A program made the translations under genes and the position numbers. The notes beneath the pieces are model-generated. The model searched no databases and had not been told where the DNA came from. It saw only the letters and a list, made by a program, of their open reading frames with translations. From JAJTHC01 sp044358835 (GTDB lineage Bacteria; Cyanobacteriota; Vampirovibrionia; Vampirovibrionales; JAJTHC01): a stretch of DNA of 64,000 nucleotides. Below are positions 7,832 through 16,740 of the stretch, in pieces; the stretch's first letter is position 1; each line of letters starts with the position of its first letter. The stretch is from positions 62,001 to 126,000 of the forward strand of contig JBIKNF010000001.1 of the NCBI GenBank assembly GCA_044358835.1, given 5' to 3'.

Positions 7832-8722
7832 ATGATGAACCTTCCAGTCACCGAATCACTAAATCCCCATACGGAGGATTTAGATCAACTGCCCACACTC
7901 ACGATGTTAGAACGCATCAACCAAGAAGATCAACAAGTGGCCTTGGCCGTCAAGCACGCCTTGCCTCAAATTGCTGAAGTGGTAGATGCTATTTATAATG
8001 CTCTGGCCAATGACCATTCGCTCTATTACATTGGGGCTGGCACCAGCGGACGCCTTGGCGTGTTAGATGCCGCCGAATGCCCTGCCACCTTTAGTACGCC
8101 CCCTGGTTTGGTTCAAGCCATTATTGCAGGAGGAGAAACCGCCTTACGCTTCCCTATTGAAGGGGTGGAAGATGATGGAGAGTTAGGCATCCGAAACGTT
8201 CGCCAATATGGGGTAAGCCGTGGAGATGTATTGGTGGGCATTTCTGCCAGTGGAAATCCCGCCTATGTGGTGAAAGCCTTGCGTCACGCTAAGGAAGAAG
8301 GGGTTATTACGGTGAGTTTAACGTGCAATCCCCATGCCCAAACAAATGACGTGGCAGATTTTAAAATCGTCACCGAAGTAGGACCTGAAGTATTAAGCGG
8401 TTCAAGTCGCTTAAAAGCAGGCACGGCTCAAAAAATGGTACTCAATATGTTGAGCACCGCCAGCATGGTCAAGCTCGGCAAGACGTATGGCAACCTCATG
8501 GTGGACTTAAAAGCCAGTAACGAAAAGCTGAAAATCCGTGCGCTTAGCTTGGTCATGCAAATTGCCAAAGTGGACCAAGACGCCGCTCAACACGCCTTGG
8601 AGCGCTGTAATGGGCAAGTTAAACTGGCGGTATTGCTTGCGCTCAATATCGTCAGTAACACTAAAGATGCGCAAGTTTACTTAGATGCCCACAAAGGTCG
8701 CTTACGGGCTTGCTTAGAATAA
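7832..8722 (+). CDS. murQ: N-acetylmuramic acid 6-phosphate etherase
   Basis: MurQ removes the lactyl ether side chain of MurNAc-6-phosphate, giving GlcNAc-6-phosphate, in peptidoglycan recycling. The 296 aa protein is full length (E. coli 298). The SIS sugar-phosphate fold is evident from IGAGTSGRLGVLDAAECP, the active-site GVEDD, the second sugar-phosphate loop VGISASGNPAYV, and the signature MLSTASMVKLGKTYGNLMVD. TAAGGA eight bases before the ATG supports the start. The final codons are part of a perfect hairpin (see next entry). Divergent from a lytic transglycosylase, which generates the anhydro-muropeptides that feed this pathway; no anmK or PTS gene is adjacent. Confidence 0.94.
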   Translation: MMNLPVTESLNPHTEDLDQLPTLTMLERINQEDQQVALAVKHALPQIAEVVDAIYNALANDHSLYYIGAGTSGRLGVLDAAECPATFSTPPGLVQAIIAGGETALRFPIEGVEDDGELGIRNVRQYGVSRGDVLVGISASGNPAYVVKALRHAKEEGVITVSLTCNPHAQTNDVADFKIVTEVGPEVLSGSSRLKAGTAQKMVLNMLSTASMVKLGKTYGNLMVDLKASNEKLKIRALSLVMQIAKVDQDAAQHALERCNGQVKLAVLLALNIVSNTKDAQVYLDAHKGRLRACLE

Positions 8723-8748
8723 TCTCCCCCCTGTTATTCTAAGCAAGC
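8708..8748 (+). terminator. 15-bp perfect hairpin spanning the murQ stop codon
   Basis: GCTTGCTTAGAATAA (the last murQ codons and its TAA) pairs perfectly with TTATTCTAAGCAAGC, separated by an 11-base C-rich loop. There is no U tract immediately after the stem, so it may protect the mRNA 3' end or terminate weakly. It is a structural feature directly visible in the sequence. Confidence 0.6.
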
Positions 8749-8874
8749 TCCTAAATGACCGAGGTGGGCTTTTTAAAAACGAACCCTTCCCCACTAAGAA
8801 GAAATGTTCGTTAGAAAAAAGCCCCTTTGTCACCCCCTATTTAAATGAGTTTTGCGCAAAAATCTAAAAATAGT

Positions 8875-8904
8875 GTGACAAAAAAGTAGGAATCACGTTA
8901 TAAT
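8875..8904 (+). promoter_or_regulatory. Promoter for ribosomal protein S1 gene
   Basis: GTGACA (5 of 6 to the -35 consensus) at 8875-8880, an 18-base spacer, and a perfect TATAAT at 8899-8904. It leaves a leader of about 115 bases before the S1 start, which could allow post-transcriptional control by S1 itself, as known in other bacteria. Confidence 0.6.
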
Positions 8905-9025
8905 AGCCCTATATTATAAAAATAAGCGTTTTATAATGATGTGTGATATACTGTTACAGCAGAGTAATTGACGCTCTTTTTTATAAAATGTCTTAGTAGC
9001 ATTAAGTCGGGAGACATAAAAGTCC

Positions 9026-10141
9026 ATGCCTTCTTTTCCCCATCATTTAACCTTAAACGTTTCAGAAGACTCCAAACGTGCGTTTGAAGCCTTGTTGGAA
9101 GGTAAATACAATTACGCTTTTGGGCGGGGTGAAATTGTTTCAGGGGCGGTGGTGTCCTGGGATTCTAACTATGCTTACGTAGACGTTGGAGCTAAAACAA
9201 ATGCTTTGTTGCCCCTAAAAGAACTCACTGAGCGGGCTTCCACTTTTAGTGATGAACTTGAAATCGCTAAGGCCTATGATTTTTACATTTTACGCGAAGA
9301 AGATGATGAGAGCCAATTGACCCTTTCCTTACGACGCGTTCAACAAGCGTATGCTTGGAAGCAACTGGCAGCTAAGCTTGAAGCGGATGAATTAGTCGAA
9401 GGAACCGTTTCTTCAGTTGTGAAAGGTGGTTTGCTTATTGAGCTTGAAGGGGGGCTTCGTGGCTTTGTTCCTTCTAGTCACATGAGAAGTCGCAACAATT
9501 TGGAATCGCTGGTTGGGCAAACCATGCCCTTTAAAATTCTTTCTGTGGATGCCCTTCGCAACAACATTATACTGTCTCACCGTAAAGTGTTGGCGGAACA
9601 ACAGCAAGAAGAACGCAAAGAACTCTTTTCTAACCTTAAAAATGGTGAAGTCCTTGAAGGTAAGGTTGTTCGTTTAACAAGCTTTGGGGCGTTTGTGGAT
9701 TTAGGCGGCGTAGATGGGCTATTGCCCTTGTCTCAAATGTCGTGGCGTTGGGTGGAACATCCTTCAGATTTACTTTCCATTGGCGACACCGTTAAAGTAG
9801 AAGTTATTGGTGTGGATGAAGATCGCCAACGTGTCAGTCTTTCGGCCAAAAGTTTGATGAAAGATCCATGGGAAGAAGTGGCTGAACTGATGAAAGAAGG
9901 TCAGCAAGTAGAAGGTAAAATTATGCGTTTAAAGCAGTTTGGTGCCTTTGTGGAAATCCACCCTGGGGTTGAAGCGTTGTTGCCTGCTCGTGAACTGCAA
10001 AGCTATGAAGAAGCCGAAGGGAAAAACATTGAAGTGGGCGTTTTGCTAAACACCTTTATTGTCAAGTTTCAACCTGAAGAACGTCGCATTAGCTTGGGTT
10101 TTAGTGAAGCCAGCGTGGCTGAAGAACACGCTGAAGTCTAA
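9026..10141 (+). CDS. rpsA: 30S ribosomal protein S1 (four S1 domains)
   Basis: S1 binds mRNA leaders and helps the 30S subunit load structured messages. Four OB-fold S1 domains can be seen: about residues 30-98 (GEIVSGAVVSWDSNYAYVDVG), 115-180 (VEGTVSSVVKGGLLIELEGG), 200-272 (LEGKVVRLTSFGAFVDLGGVDGLLP cut across the typical GAFVD core) and 288-355 (VEGKIMRLKQFGAFVEI). The 371 aa length is shorter than the six-domain E. coli protein and close to four-domain S1 forms. It is monocistronic: own promoter upstream and a hairpin terminator downstream. Confidence 0.92.
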   Translation: MPSFPHHLTLNVSEDSKRAFEALLEGKYNYAFGRGEIVSGAVVSWDSNYAYVDVGAKTNALLPLKELTERASTFSDELEIAKAYDFYILREEDDESQLTLSLRRVQQAYAWKQLAAKLEADELVEGTVSSVVKGGLLIELEGGLRGFVPSSHMRSRNNLESLVGQTMPFKILSVDALRNNIILSHRKVLAEQQQEERKELFSNLKNGEVLEGKVVRLTSFGAFVDLGGVDGLLPLSQMSWRWVEHPSDLLSIGDTVKVEVIGVDEDRQRVSLSAKSLMKDPWEEVAELMKEGQQVEGKIMRLKQFGAFVEIHPGVEALLPARELQSYEEAEGKNIEVGVLLNTFIVKFQPEERRISLGFSEASVAEEHAEV

Positions 10142-10164
10142 GCGTTTATGTAACCTTGATTTAT

Positions 10165-10206
10165 AAAAGCTTCGGGCTCATCAAGGCTTGAAGCTTTTGG
10201 GTTTTT
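10165..10206 (+). terminator. Rho-independent terminator after rpsA
   Basis: AAAAGCTTC and GAAGCTTTT form a 9-bp stem, followed by GGG and five T residues. It sits 25 bases after the S1 stop codon. Confidence 0.65.
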
Positions 10207-10212
10207 CGAATA

Positions 10213-10223
10213 TATAGTGTTCG
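10213..10223 (+). repeat. Partial copy of the TATAGTGTTCG terminal repeat
   Basis: Eleven bases identical to the outer end of the palindromic element at 58813-58962, lying between the convergent ends of rpsA and the next gene. It is too short to be certain, but its position at a gene end matches the other copies. Confidence 0.35.
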
Positions 10224-10252
10224 CTAGACAGTTCAGTGAAAGACGTGCCCCA

Positions 10253-13246
10253 CTAGAGGGGAAATACCACCGTAAGGGTTGGATCAATTAAGCGCTTACC
10301 CGCTTTTTCAAACACGATCGACAGCACCCGACGGTTTTCAATCTCCACCACGGAATGCACCACCCCTTCACCGTAAACATCGTGCCGCACGCGCATACCC
10401 GGTGAATAGGCCACTCCTGCTTTTGGGTTGATTTCAGTGGTTGTAGAAGAAGGCGGTTCTTGATATTTGTACACAGGCGTGTGTGAAACAGGCACCGCAT
10501 CAAGAGAATGAGGCGGTGTAATGGCAGCGGGTTGAGAAGCCGTGACCAGCGTCTTCATAGGGGTTGTTTGATTTAGAGGGTGGGCCTGCAAAGGCACATA
10601 ACCACTATCGAGTTCCGCCACATCTGCTTGAAAAGATTGAATCAAGTCATCTTCAGCGAAAGAGCCTTCATCATAAACAGGCACAAGGAACTCAGGCAAG
10701 CCTTCAGGCTGTGGTTCTTCTTCGACGACAGAAGGCTGTTCTTCAATAATCGGGGTAGAATGACGCGGCATTTCAAAAGAAAAACCCGCCAATGGATCTT
10801 CAGGATACAGCAGAGGCCCTTCACAAGGTTCGGGGGCTTGGGCGTGTATTGCTTCATCTGGCAAAAAGTCATTGGGGAAAACGGGCGTGTGTCTTCCTGC
10901 TTCATTAAACTCCGTCTGCATCGCCTGATTAATGATGTTTAAATCAAAGTCAAAATGGTCCAAATCTTCTAAACTTAAGCGGTCGACTTCAACCGATTGA
11001 TGCACAGGCAAGCTGACTTTTCCTGTTTGAACCGCGTCAAAAACAGTGGTCAAGGCTTCTAGTTGTGCTTCTGAATCAAAGGTGGTAGGATCATTCGACA
11101 CAAACGCCGTACTTAAGAGTGCTTCTGATGCAGGGGGGACATGGGCTTCAAGGATAGAATCCTTCAATAAATCATCATAGAACCCTTCACTTTCAAATTC
11201 TAAAGATTCTTCAAAAGCCAACGCTTCACTTGAATCCAACGCAATCGCAGATTCATCTACGCTTGAATGAAAGGTAAGGGCATTTGAACTTAATTCCACC
11301 GGCGATTGAAAAGACCCTTTGAGAGAAAGATCGGTTAATTTTTCAAGGCCTGGAGGGCCTAAAATAGGGCCTCCCAAACTACTGGGTATCGGATTAAAAA
11401 CCCGTGATTCGTGATCCGGTTCGGCAGTGGGGGCCACATAATAGGGATCAAAATTTTCGCCAAACAGCAATTCACTCTGCATCAAGTCTTGTTGCCACTC
11501 TTCAACGGTGCTTTCAGGCTTACGTTTAAATTCTTCCTTCCCGTCTACAATATATTCCACGTGTAAGGTGGATTTTTCAGGCTCATCAAAACCCGAATCC
11601 GCCGTAGGATCTAGGTAGGGGGTTACCTCATCAAGCATTGAATCTGGCAAGCAGGGGTGAATATGATGTGGACTTTCCACTTTTTCAGCAGGGTCTAAAA
11701 CGCCAAGGGGCGGTTGGTGCTCTGCAGGATTCAAGCATGACGTTTCAGTCAAGGGGCCCCAGTCTTCTGGCAGTTCGCCTAGAATTGAACTATACGCATG
11801 CGAAGCATCTTCTGCCACGGACGCCGTAGAAGGAGTCGTTACAGAGAGACCTGCTTCTAAATCGGGCAAAGAAGGAACAACAGACACTGGAATCTCTTCT
11901 TGCAATCCCTCGAGAAAAGGTACTTTTAGAGCCTCCGTAGCAGGCTGTATAGAAGGAGGTTCAATGGCTTGAAACGTTAAAGAAGAGGCGTCTTGTTCAG
12001 GGGGGGCAGACTGAGGGAAACAGGCGGGGGAAGCATTTACAGAAATGGCCGAAAAATCCCCAAACAACAGAGGAATCCCTAAGCTTAAGTTGCTTAAAAA
12101 CAAAGCGCTGGATTGACTGACCTTCACCTGCAATACATGTTGTCTGTAGGCTTTTTTTTCCACCAAGATAGAGGATACCGTCCCGCCATCCCGCAAAGGA
12201 TGTAGGGCAAGCACATTGACGCCCTGTTCTAATAACTGGTTTATTTCATGGTCAACCGCATCAGGCCATGCCTCTTGTCGACTGATCGTACCCACCCATA
12301 TTTCACTTAAGGGCCACATACTATGACGCAAGGCTTGATTCAACAGTTGCCAAATCCAAGGGTGAAACTCCACACTGACACTTGAAAGATCAAACGCCAG
12401 TAGCTTACCTTCGCTTTGGGCCAGCTTAAGTTCTTGCATAAAATCAATGCTGGCTTGATGCTCTCCTTCACAAAAAACGTTGCTTGATTTAAATTGATTC
12501 AACAAGCGAAACAGTAAGCCACTTTGGGTGCTTAAAAAGACTTCTTCTAGTTCACGCAAGCTGTGAATTTTGAAAATGCGCTGCCCTGCAATACTGTTCC
12601 ATTGTCGCCAAACTTCTTCTGCTTGCGCCTGAGGCAAATCGGCAGCCCATGATTCAATCAAACGTTCCACACCCCACTCTTCTACAGAAAAGCCATGTGT
12701 TCGACCTACTTCCACCAAGTGAATATCAGGAGACGGATTCCGTTTTAAAACACCATATCCATCAAAAAGAAGGGGGTGCATCCCTTCTTGACGAACCTTT
12801 GACAAAAGGGACACCACCAGTTCTAAACCCCGTTCTTCTTGATCCGATTCCAAACGAAATTTTCCGCATACATCGTGCATTAAAATACGTAATTCTGGCC
12901 ATTGCGCGTCTAAGGCAAGAGCCTCTGAAACATCGAATAAATAGGGAGCCAATAACTGAGCAGGCACACGAAATAAGGACTGTACATTTAAAACGGGCAC
13001 CCCATACACAGGCCATAAATGCAGGCGGGCTTCGGTGCGGGTGGAAGGTTCAATACGCGTAAGGGCAAATAATTGACGGCGATTGTCGGCGTCAATGGCA
13101 AGGAGCAAGGTATCCGGTGCCAAGGCATTGGCTTGGGCTTGGGGAATTTCAAGCAACACCTCTAGTCCATAACGGCAAAAATGAAGCTGCTCTATCGCCT
13201 CTGACCTTAAGTCGTCTAAATTTAAGGCATTTAAAGCAAAACTCAC
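10253..13246 (-). CDS. Large acidic protein with C-terminal PcrA/UvrD-type Tudor-like domain
   Basis: Not recognised as a whole. The first ~400 residues look globular and mixed alpha/beta (for example LEVLLEIPQAQANALAPDTL, FDLSSVSVEFHPWIWQLLNQ) with no motif I can name. Residues ~410-930 are low complexity, rich in Glu, Asp, Pro and Ser, presumably disordered. The last ~50 residues, GMRVRHDVYGEGVV ... VFEKAGKRLIDP, match the pattern of the C-terminal Tudor-like domain by which PcrA/UvrD helicases contact RNA polymerase. I choose the GTG at 13246, preceded by AAAGGAG at ideal spacing; the ATG 45 bases upstream overlaps the apparent -10 element. No helicase motif is present. Confidence 0.8.
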   Translation of the reverse strand: MSFALNALNLDDLRSEAIEQLHFCRYGLEVLLEIPQAQANALAPDTLLLAIDADNRRQLFALTRIEPSTRTEARLHLWPVYGVPVLNVQSLFRVPAQLLAPYLFDVSEALALDAQWPELRILMHDVCGKFRLESDQEERGLELVVSLLSKVRQEGMHPLLFDGYGVLKRNPSPDIHLVEVGRTHGFSVEEWGVERLIESWAADLPQAQAEEVWRQWNSIAGQRIFKIHSLRELEEVFLSTQSGLLFRLLNQFKSSNVFCEGEHQASIDFMQELKLAQSEGKLLAFDLSSVSVEFHPWIWQLLNQALRHSMWPLSEIWVGTISRQEAWPDAVDHEINQLLEQGVNVLALHPLRDGGTVSSILVEKKAYRQHVLQVKVSQSSALFLSNLSLGIPLLFGDFSAISVNASPACFPQSAPPEQDASSLTFQAIEPPSIQPATEALKVPFLEGLQEEIPVSVVPSLPDLEAGLSVTTPSTASVAEDASHAYSSILGELPEDWGPLTETSCLNPAEHQPPLGVLDPAEKVESPHHIHPCLPDSMLDEVTPYLDPTADSGFDEPEKSTLHVEYIVDGKEEFKRKPESTVEEWQQDLMQSELLFGENFDPYYVAPTAEPDHESRVFNPIPSSLGGPILGPPGLEKLTDLSLKGSFQSPVELSSNALTFHSSVDESAIALDSSEALAFEESLEFESEGFYDDLLKDSILEAHVPPASEALLSTAFVSNDPTTFDSEAQLEALTTVFDAVQTGKVSLPVHQSVEVDRLSLEDLDHFDFDLNIINQAMQTEFNEAGRHTPVFPNDFLPDEAIHAQAPEPCEGPLLYPEDPLAGFSFEMPRHSTPIIEEQPSVVEEEPQPEGLPEFLVPVYDEGSFAEDDLIQSFQADVAELDSGYVPLQAHPLNQTTPMKTLVTASQPAAITPPHSLDAVPVSHTPVYKYQEPPSSTTTEINPKAGVAYSPGMRVRHDVYGEGVVHSVVEIENRRVLSIVFEKAGKRLIDPTLTVVFPL

Positions 13247-13279
13247 CGTAGGCTCCTTTAAATTCGCTAACATTTCTTT

Positions 13280-13285
13280 ATTATA
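13280..13285 (-). promoter_or_regulatory. -10 element for the 998 aa acidic protein
   Basis: TATAAT on the minus strand, 34 bases before the GTG start and its AAAGGAG ribosome site. No good -35 is seen at 17 bases. The hexamer overlaps the longest possible ATG-initiated frame, an argument against that upstream start. Confidence 0.45.
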
Positions 13286-13376
13286 CCCCATTTTCTTGCA
13301 AAAGGGCTATAAAAGCTCTATACGTCCCCTTCATCGACGTAAGATAAAAAGGGGATGGCCTCTCCCGTCGTCTAAA

Positions 13377-14024
13377 TTAGAGGGTTTCGTCATACGGGCT
13401 GTGAATGACGGTCAATGGGGCATCCAAGCGAATACGGATGAGTTGACCGGGGTTTAAGCGTTGATGTTCACCCATGGCCCGTGGGCCTTCTGGCATCACG
13501 CGATTGATCATGCCAAGCCCCATGATTTCATAACGCACCAAGCGCCCGTTCATGGGTTGAGTGACTTTTCCTCCAGTTAAGCCCGCGTCGTCTCGGCTGG
13601 TGAACAAGGTGGCTTGAAGAGGTAGCGTGTGATCGTCTAAGGTGTGAAGGGTATGGGCCTTGAGCTTTAAAATGGCGTCTCGGCCTTGAATCGGAGCAAT
13701 CGATTCTTCCACGTATCCTTCAATGCGCGTGCCTTTGGGTAAAATCTTTTGATTGTTGACCCACACATCATGAATCAGACGCAGACTGAAGGCATCGTTG
13801 GGCTGATTATACTGGGTAGTGAGCAGGGTTTCTAAACTACTCACGAAGGTGGTTCCTGAAGCAAGGGTGTAGGCACTGGTTTTGGCATTAATCACTTGAA
13901 TGGTGGCGGGGGGAGCAGAGTTGCGTTTGTCTTTTTCATCATCAGCATGAGTGTTTAGGGGGGGACTGAGCAGACAGAACCCTAGAACGAGTAGGCCAAG
14001 AGTCCAACAATTTAACAGGTTCAT
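13377..14024 (-). CDS. Exported protein of unknown function (VirB10/TrbI-like beta pattern)
   Basis: About 215 aa with an N-terminal hydrophobic signal segment (LLNCWTLGLLVLGFCLLSPP) and a charged spacer DDEKDKRN. The rest is beta-rich: a TYPxxxGTxF-like entry (SAYTLASGTTF), then LPKGTRIEGYVEESI and a C-terminal LIRIRLDAPLTVIH. This order recalls the beta-barrel of VirB10/TrbI/TraF-type envelope proteins, but the match is loose and no secretion-system genes are nearby. ATG at 14024 is chosen since GGAAGGA lies just before it; the in-frame ATG at 14039 overlaps that ribosome site. Divergent from the TPR-like gene at 14221. Confidence 0.7.
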   Translation of the reverse strand: MNLLNCWTLGLLVLGFCLLSPPLNTHADDEKDKRNSAPPATIQVINAKTSAYTLASGTTFVSSLETLLTTQYNQPNDAFSLRLIHDVWVNNQKILPKGTRIEGYVEESIAPIQGRDAILKLKAHTLHTLDDHTLPLQATLFTSRDDAGLTGGKVTQPMNGRLVRYEIMGLGMINRVMPEGPRAMGEHQRLNPGQLIRIRLDAPLTVIHSPYDETL

Positions 14025-14220
14025 TGAACGTCCTTCCATTTCGACCTATCCATCCACTTAAATCAACGTAAGCCAAATCGACTTAAATGTCCCTCTCCTC
14101 TACCTCGTCCCCTAAATAGACGAACCCCTTGGAGTCCCGTTACACTTCAGCCGAAACACGGGTACTGATACCGTTTAAACGACCTTAAGAGAGATCATCC
14201 CTTTTTGTGGAGCCCCCCTA

Positions 14221-15636
14221 ATGTTAAGCCCCATTGCCTACCCCCTACTTTCAAAACAGCCTAGCCAAAGCCCAGCGCTAAACTTTCCCCCTGTTAGTTT
14301 AGATGAAGAGCCTTTGTCTTCTAAAGCTCATTCCCCCAGTGTGGAAGAAGACCCAGAAAAGGCGTGGCCTACCGTGGATTCCTCTGAATCTCTCGGGCGT
14401 TCTTTTATCAATCCTCATTTGCAAGAAACCTTGGGCATGAGCGATGTTACGGCGCCTTTTCAACGTAAAACGGCACGCCCTACCTTCAACACGACGGGGG
14501 CTTCAGAACGTTTGCCAGATGAAGTGATGCTCGACACCGTACGCAAGCGTCAAGCCAACTTGGCCATTTCCACGCAAGACGTCTACAATGATTTTAAGAA
14601 AACGGCGCAACTACTTGGGGCAGACGTTTGGTTTGACGATTTATTACACAGTCATTTTACGCTCGTCAATCAAGAAGCACGCCAAGCCGTACAGGATGAA
14701 AAATGGATTAAAACCGTGTTGATGCGTCTTGCCAAGGTGTTGGACGACACGGTTTCTAACACACTAGAAGAACCTTCCAAAGTGGTGGGGGAATGGTTAG
14801 ATGCGCTCTTTACCCAACCCATTGAATGGACGCCTATGGATTTAGCCCACCCCGCCTCAAGCACTCAAGCCACTATTGCCCCAAGCAAGCCCACCACAGC
14901 AAGCCAGCCCACAGAAGATCTTCAGGCTCAAGTGGCCACCAATCGTGTAAATCACTTGGTGATGAAAGACGGGCTAAAACGGGTGTATACGGCTCTTCAA
15001 TCCAAACAGTGGGAGGTCGCTGAACACGTGATTGCCGAAGTCTTTCAGCACGTTTCGGCACATACCATGCCTTTACATCAGCGTCAACAATGGCAAAGCT
15101 TACAGTTTAAACTATGGCAAAAGCAAGGCAAGCCAGACAAAATCCTCGCACAAGCCTTAGCGATTCCCTCCCCTGAACAAAGCCCCGAACTCACCCGTTT
15201 CATCGCCGAAGCCTATGCCCAAACGGGCGATTACAAGCAAGCTATTCGTACCTTGCACCCCTTACTGGCGATGCCCCGTCGAGCTGAAAAACAACCTGCC
15301 CCCGACGCCTTAAAATCGTGGCAACGCTTAGCAACGTGGGCAAAAGCCCTTCAAAATCCTGCCCTAGAACATAAAATGCTTGAAGGCTACTTCAACACCA
15401 CTAAAACAGGGGTGGCTCCTGCGGAGGTGGCCTTGGAACCTTTAAAACGCTTGCAGGTGTTAGAACAGCTCATGGGACGCGACACACAAGCCTTAAGTGT
15501 GGCTCAAGAACGCGTGCATTGGGCCAAAGCACAACGCAATAAAACCGCCTATGCCAGCGCCTTGCAGGATGTCGCGGCTTTATTGCTCAGCCAAGGCGAA
15601 GCCGTGAAGGCTCAAAAAGTATTGGCCTTATTGTAA
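14221..15636 (+). CDS. Hypothetical alpha-helical protein with TPR-like C-terminal half
   Basis: A 471 aa protein without signal peptide or membrane segment. Residues 1-100 are Ser/Pro-rich and probably disordered. Residues 105-200 form a helical block (LGADVWFDDLLHSHFTLV ... LMRLAKVLDDTVSNTLEEP). A Ser/Thr/Ala-rich linker leads to ~230 residues of paired helices with TPR-like spacing, such as FIAEAYAQTGDYKQAIRTLHPL and LQDVAALLLSQGEAVKAQKVL. It is probably a cytoplasmic scaffold or adaptor. GGAG eight bases upstream supports the start. Its end lies near a terminal-repeat copy at 15645-15661, shared with the convergent asparaginase gene. Confidence 0.75.
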   Translation: MLSPIAYPLLSKQPSQSPALNFPPVSLDEEPLSSKAHSPSVEEDPEKAWPTVDSSESLGRSFINPHLQETLGMSDVTAPFQRKTARPTFNTTGASERLPDEVMLDTVRKRQANLAISTQDVYNDFKKTAQLLGADVWFDDLLHSHFTLVNQEARQAVQDEKWIKTVLMRLAKVLDDTVSNTLEEPSKVVGEWLDALFTQPIEWTPMDLAHPASSTQATIAPSKPTTASQPTEDLQAQVATNRVNHLVMKDGLKRVYTALQSKQWEVAEHVIAEVFQHVSAHTMPLHQRQQWQSLQFKLWQKQGKPDKILAQALAIPSPEQSPELTRFIAEAYAQTGDYKQAIRTLHPLLAMPRRAEKQPAPDALKSWQRLATWAKALQNPALEHKMLEGYFNTTKTGVAPAEVALEPLKRLQVLEQLMGRDTQALSVAQERVHWAKAQRNKTAYASALQDVAALLLSQGEAVKAQKVLALL

Positions 15637-15644
15637 AGGTCTTT

Positions 15645-15661
15645 ATCTTTCGAACACTATA
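15645..15661 (-). repeat. 17-bp terminal-repeat copy at the asparaginase stop codon
   Basis: On the minus strand this reads TATAGTGTTCGAAAGAT, one base different from the left end of the palindromic element at 58813. The TAG of the asparaginase gene lies inside it, and it separates two convergent genes by only 20 bases. Confidence 0.7.
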
Positions 15662-16619
15662 CACAAAACTGTAAATCGCTTTGCACGCTCGCGTAGGGCG
15701 AATCATCCATCAATGGGGCGTGTTCAAGCGCTGTTTCAAGGGGAATCCACCCCACATGAGCCAGCACATGCCACGCAAAGGCATCTCGTGCGGTGGCATC
15801 GCCCGCCAAGCTTTTAATGACAAGGGTTTGTTGCTCTTCTAAATGCCATAGCACAACAAGTCCTTCTGCCCCGCCTTTTGACACAATGGGCCAAGGCAAC
15901 TGCCCCAAGATCGTGTCAAAACGATGACACCCCGCCACCAACGACGGATGTTCCTTCATCCATGTGAGGAGTTGATGCCCAAGTGGATCTTCAAGCACGC
16001 CGTGCATCACGTCTGTGGTTTGTTCAAGGCTCAGGTACGGCGTGGGCAATCGGCAGCCGTCGGTGGCCCATTGATTGGGAGAAAGGCTGGAGGCATGGCG
16101 TTCCATAAACCTTAGGGTTTCTTGAAAGAAGGGATGTTCTGGCAGGTGGTAGTTGTGCCATGGAAGAGTCAAGCGCTTGGCCAGTGAAAGCATCATGGCA
16201 TGTTGACCCGAACAATTGTGATGCAAAATGTTCGGAGGAATCGGCGTGGCGCCCCCCGCGCTTGCCATAGGCGGATGCACCCCACACACCAAGCACGCTT
16301 CTGCTTCTTCGCGAGTAATACCCGCTTCATCCAACCACCACTGGGCCCACCGCTGATGCACCGCTTCCCCTGAATGCGACGCAGACGCAATCACCCACGC
16401 TTGGGGGGGAATACGTGCAAAGAAGGAAGGATCTTGTTGGCGAAGATAATGCAACAGAACGGTACTTTGCACGGGTTTGAATACCGAACGCAAGTAGGTG
16501 GATGTAGTGGACACGTTTGCACTGCCTTGTTTGTCACCGTGTGAATCCTTAAGAACCCACGCCAAGGGCTTTTGGGCTTCTACATGCCCTTGCCTGGTTT
16601 TTAAAATCCCTGAAAACAT
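15657..16619 (-). CDS. L-asparaginase II family protein (Rhizobium etli type)
   Basis: A 320 aa member of the asparaginase II family (PF06089), a Ser/Lys-type fold unrelated to E. coli AnsA/AnsB, predicted to hydrolyse L-asparagine to aspartate and ammonia. Family blocks visible are SGEAVHQRWAQWWLDEAGI, NCSGQHAMMLSLAKR (classically NCSGKHAGML) and ATDGCRLPTPYLSLE (classically IDGCGAP). The Lys of SGKH is replaced by Gln and GCG by GCR, so activity should not be assumed. AGGGAA about nine bases upstream supports the start. The stop codon is contributed by a dispersed repeat. No transporter is adjacent. Confidence 0.85.
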   Translation of the reverse strand: MFSGILKTRQGHVEAQKPLAWVLKDSHGDKQGSANVSTTSTYLRSVFKPVQSTVLLHYLRQQDPSFFARIPPQAWVIASASHSGEAVHQRWAQWWLDEAGITREEAEACLVCGVHPPMASAGGATPIPPNILHHNCSGQHAMMLSLAKRLTLPWHNYHLPEHPFFQETLRFMERHASSLSPNQWATDGCRLPTPYLSLEQTTDVMHGVLEDPLGHQLLTWMKEHPSLVAGCHRFDTILGQLPWPIVSKGGAEGLVVLWHLEEQQTLVIKSLAGDATARDAFAWHVLAHVGWIPLETALEHAPLMDDSPYASVQSDLQFCV

Positions 16620-16740
16620 GAATGGCGTTCCCTACAAGACTTAACACAACCGCTTTACATTAACACAAACCGAAACGAGACATTTAACACTCAACTCTCA
16701 ACGATTACCCACTTTGTATTATAGGACAAAGGGGACTCTT

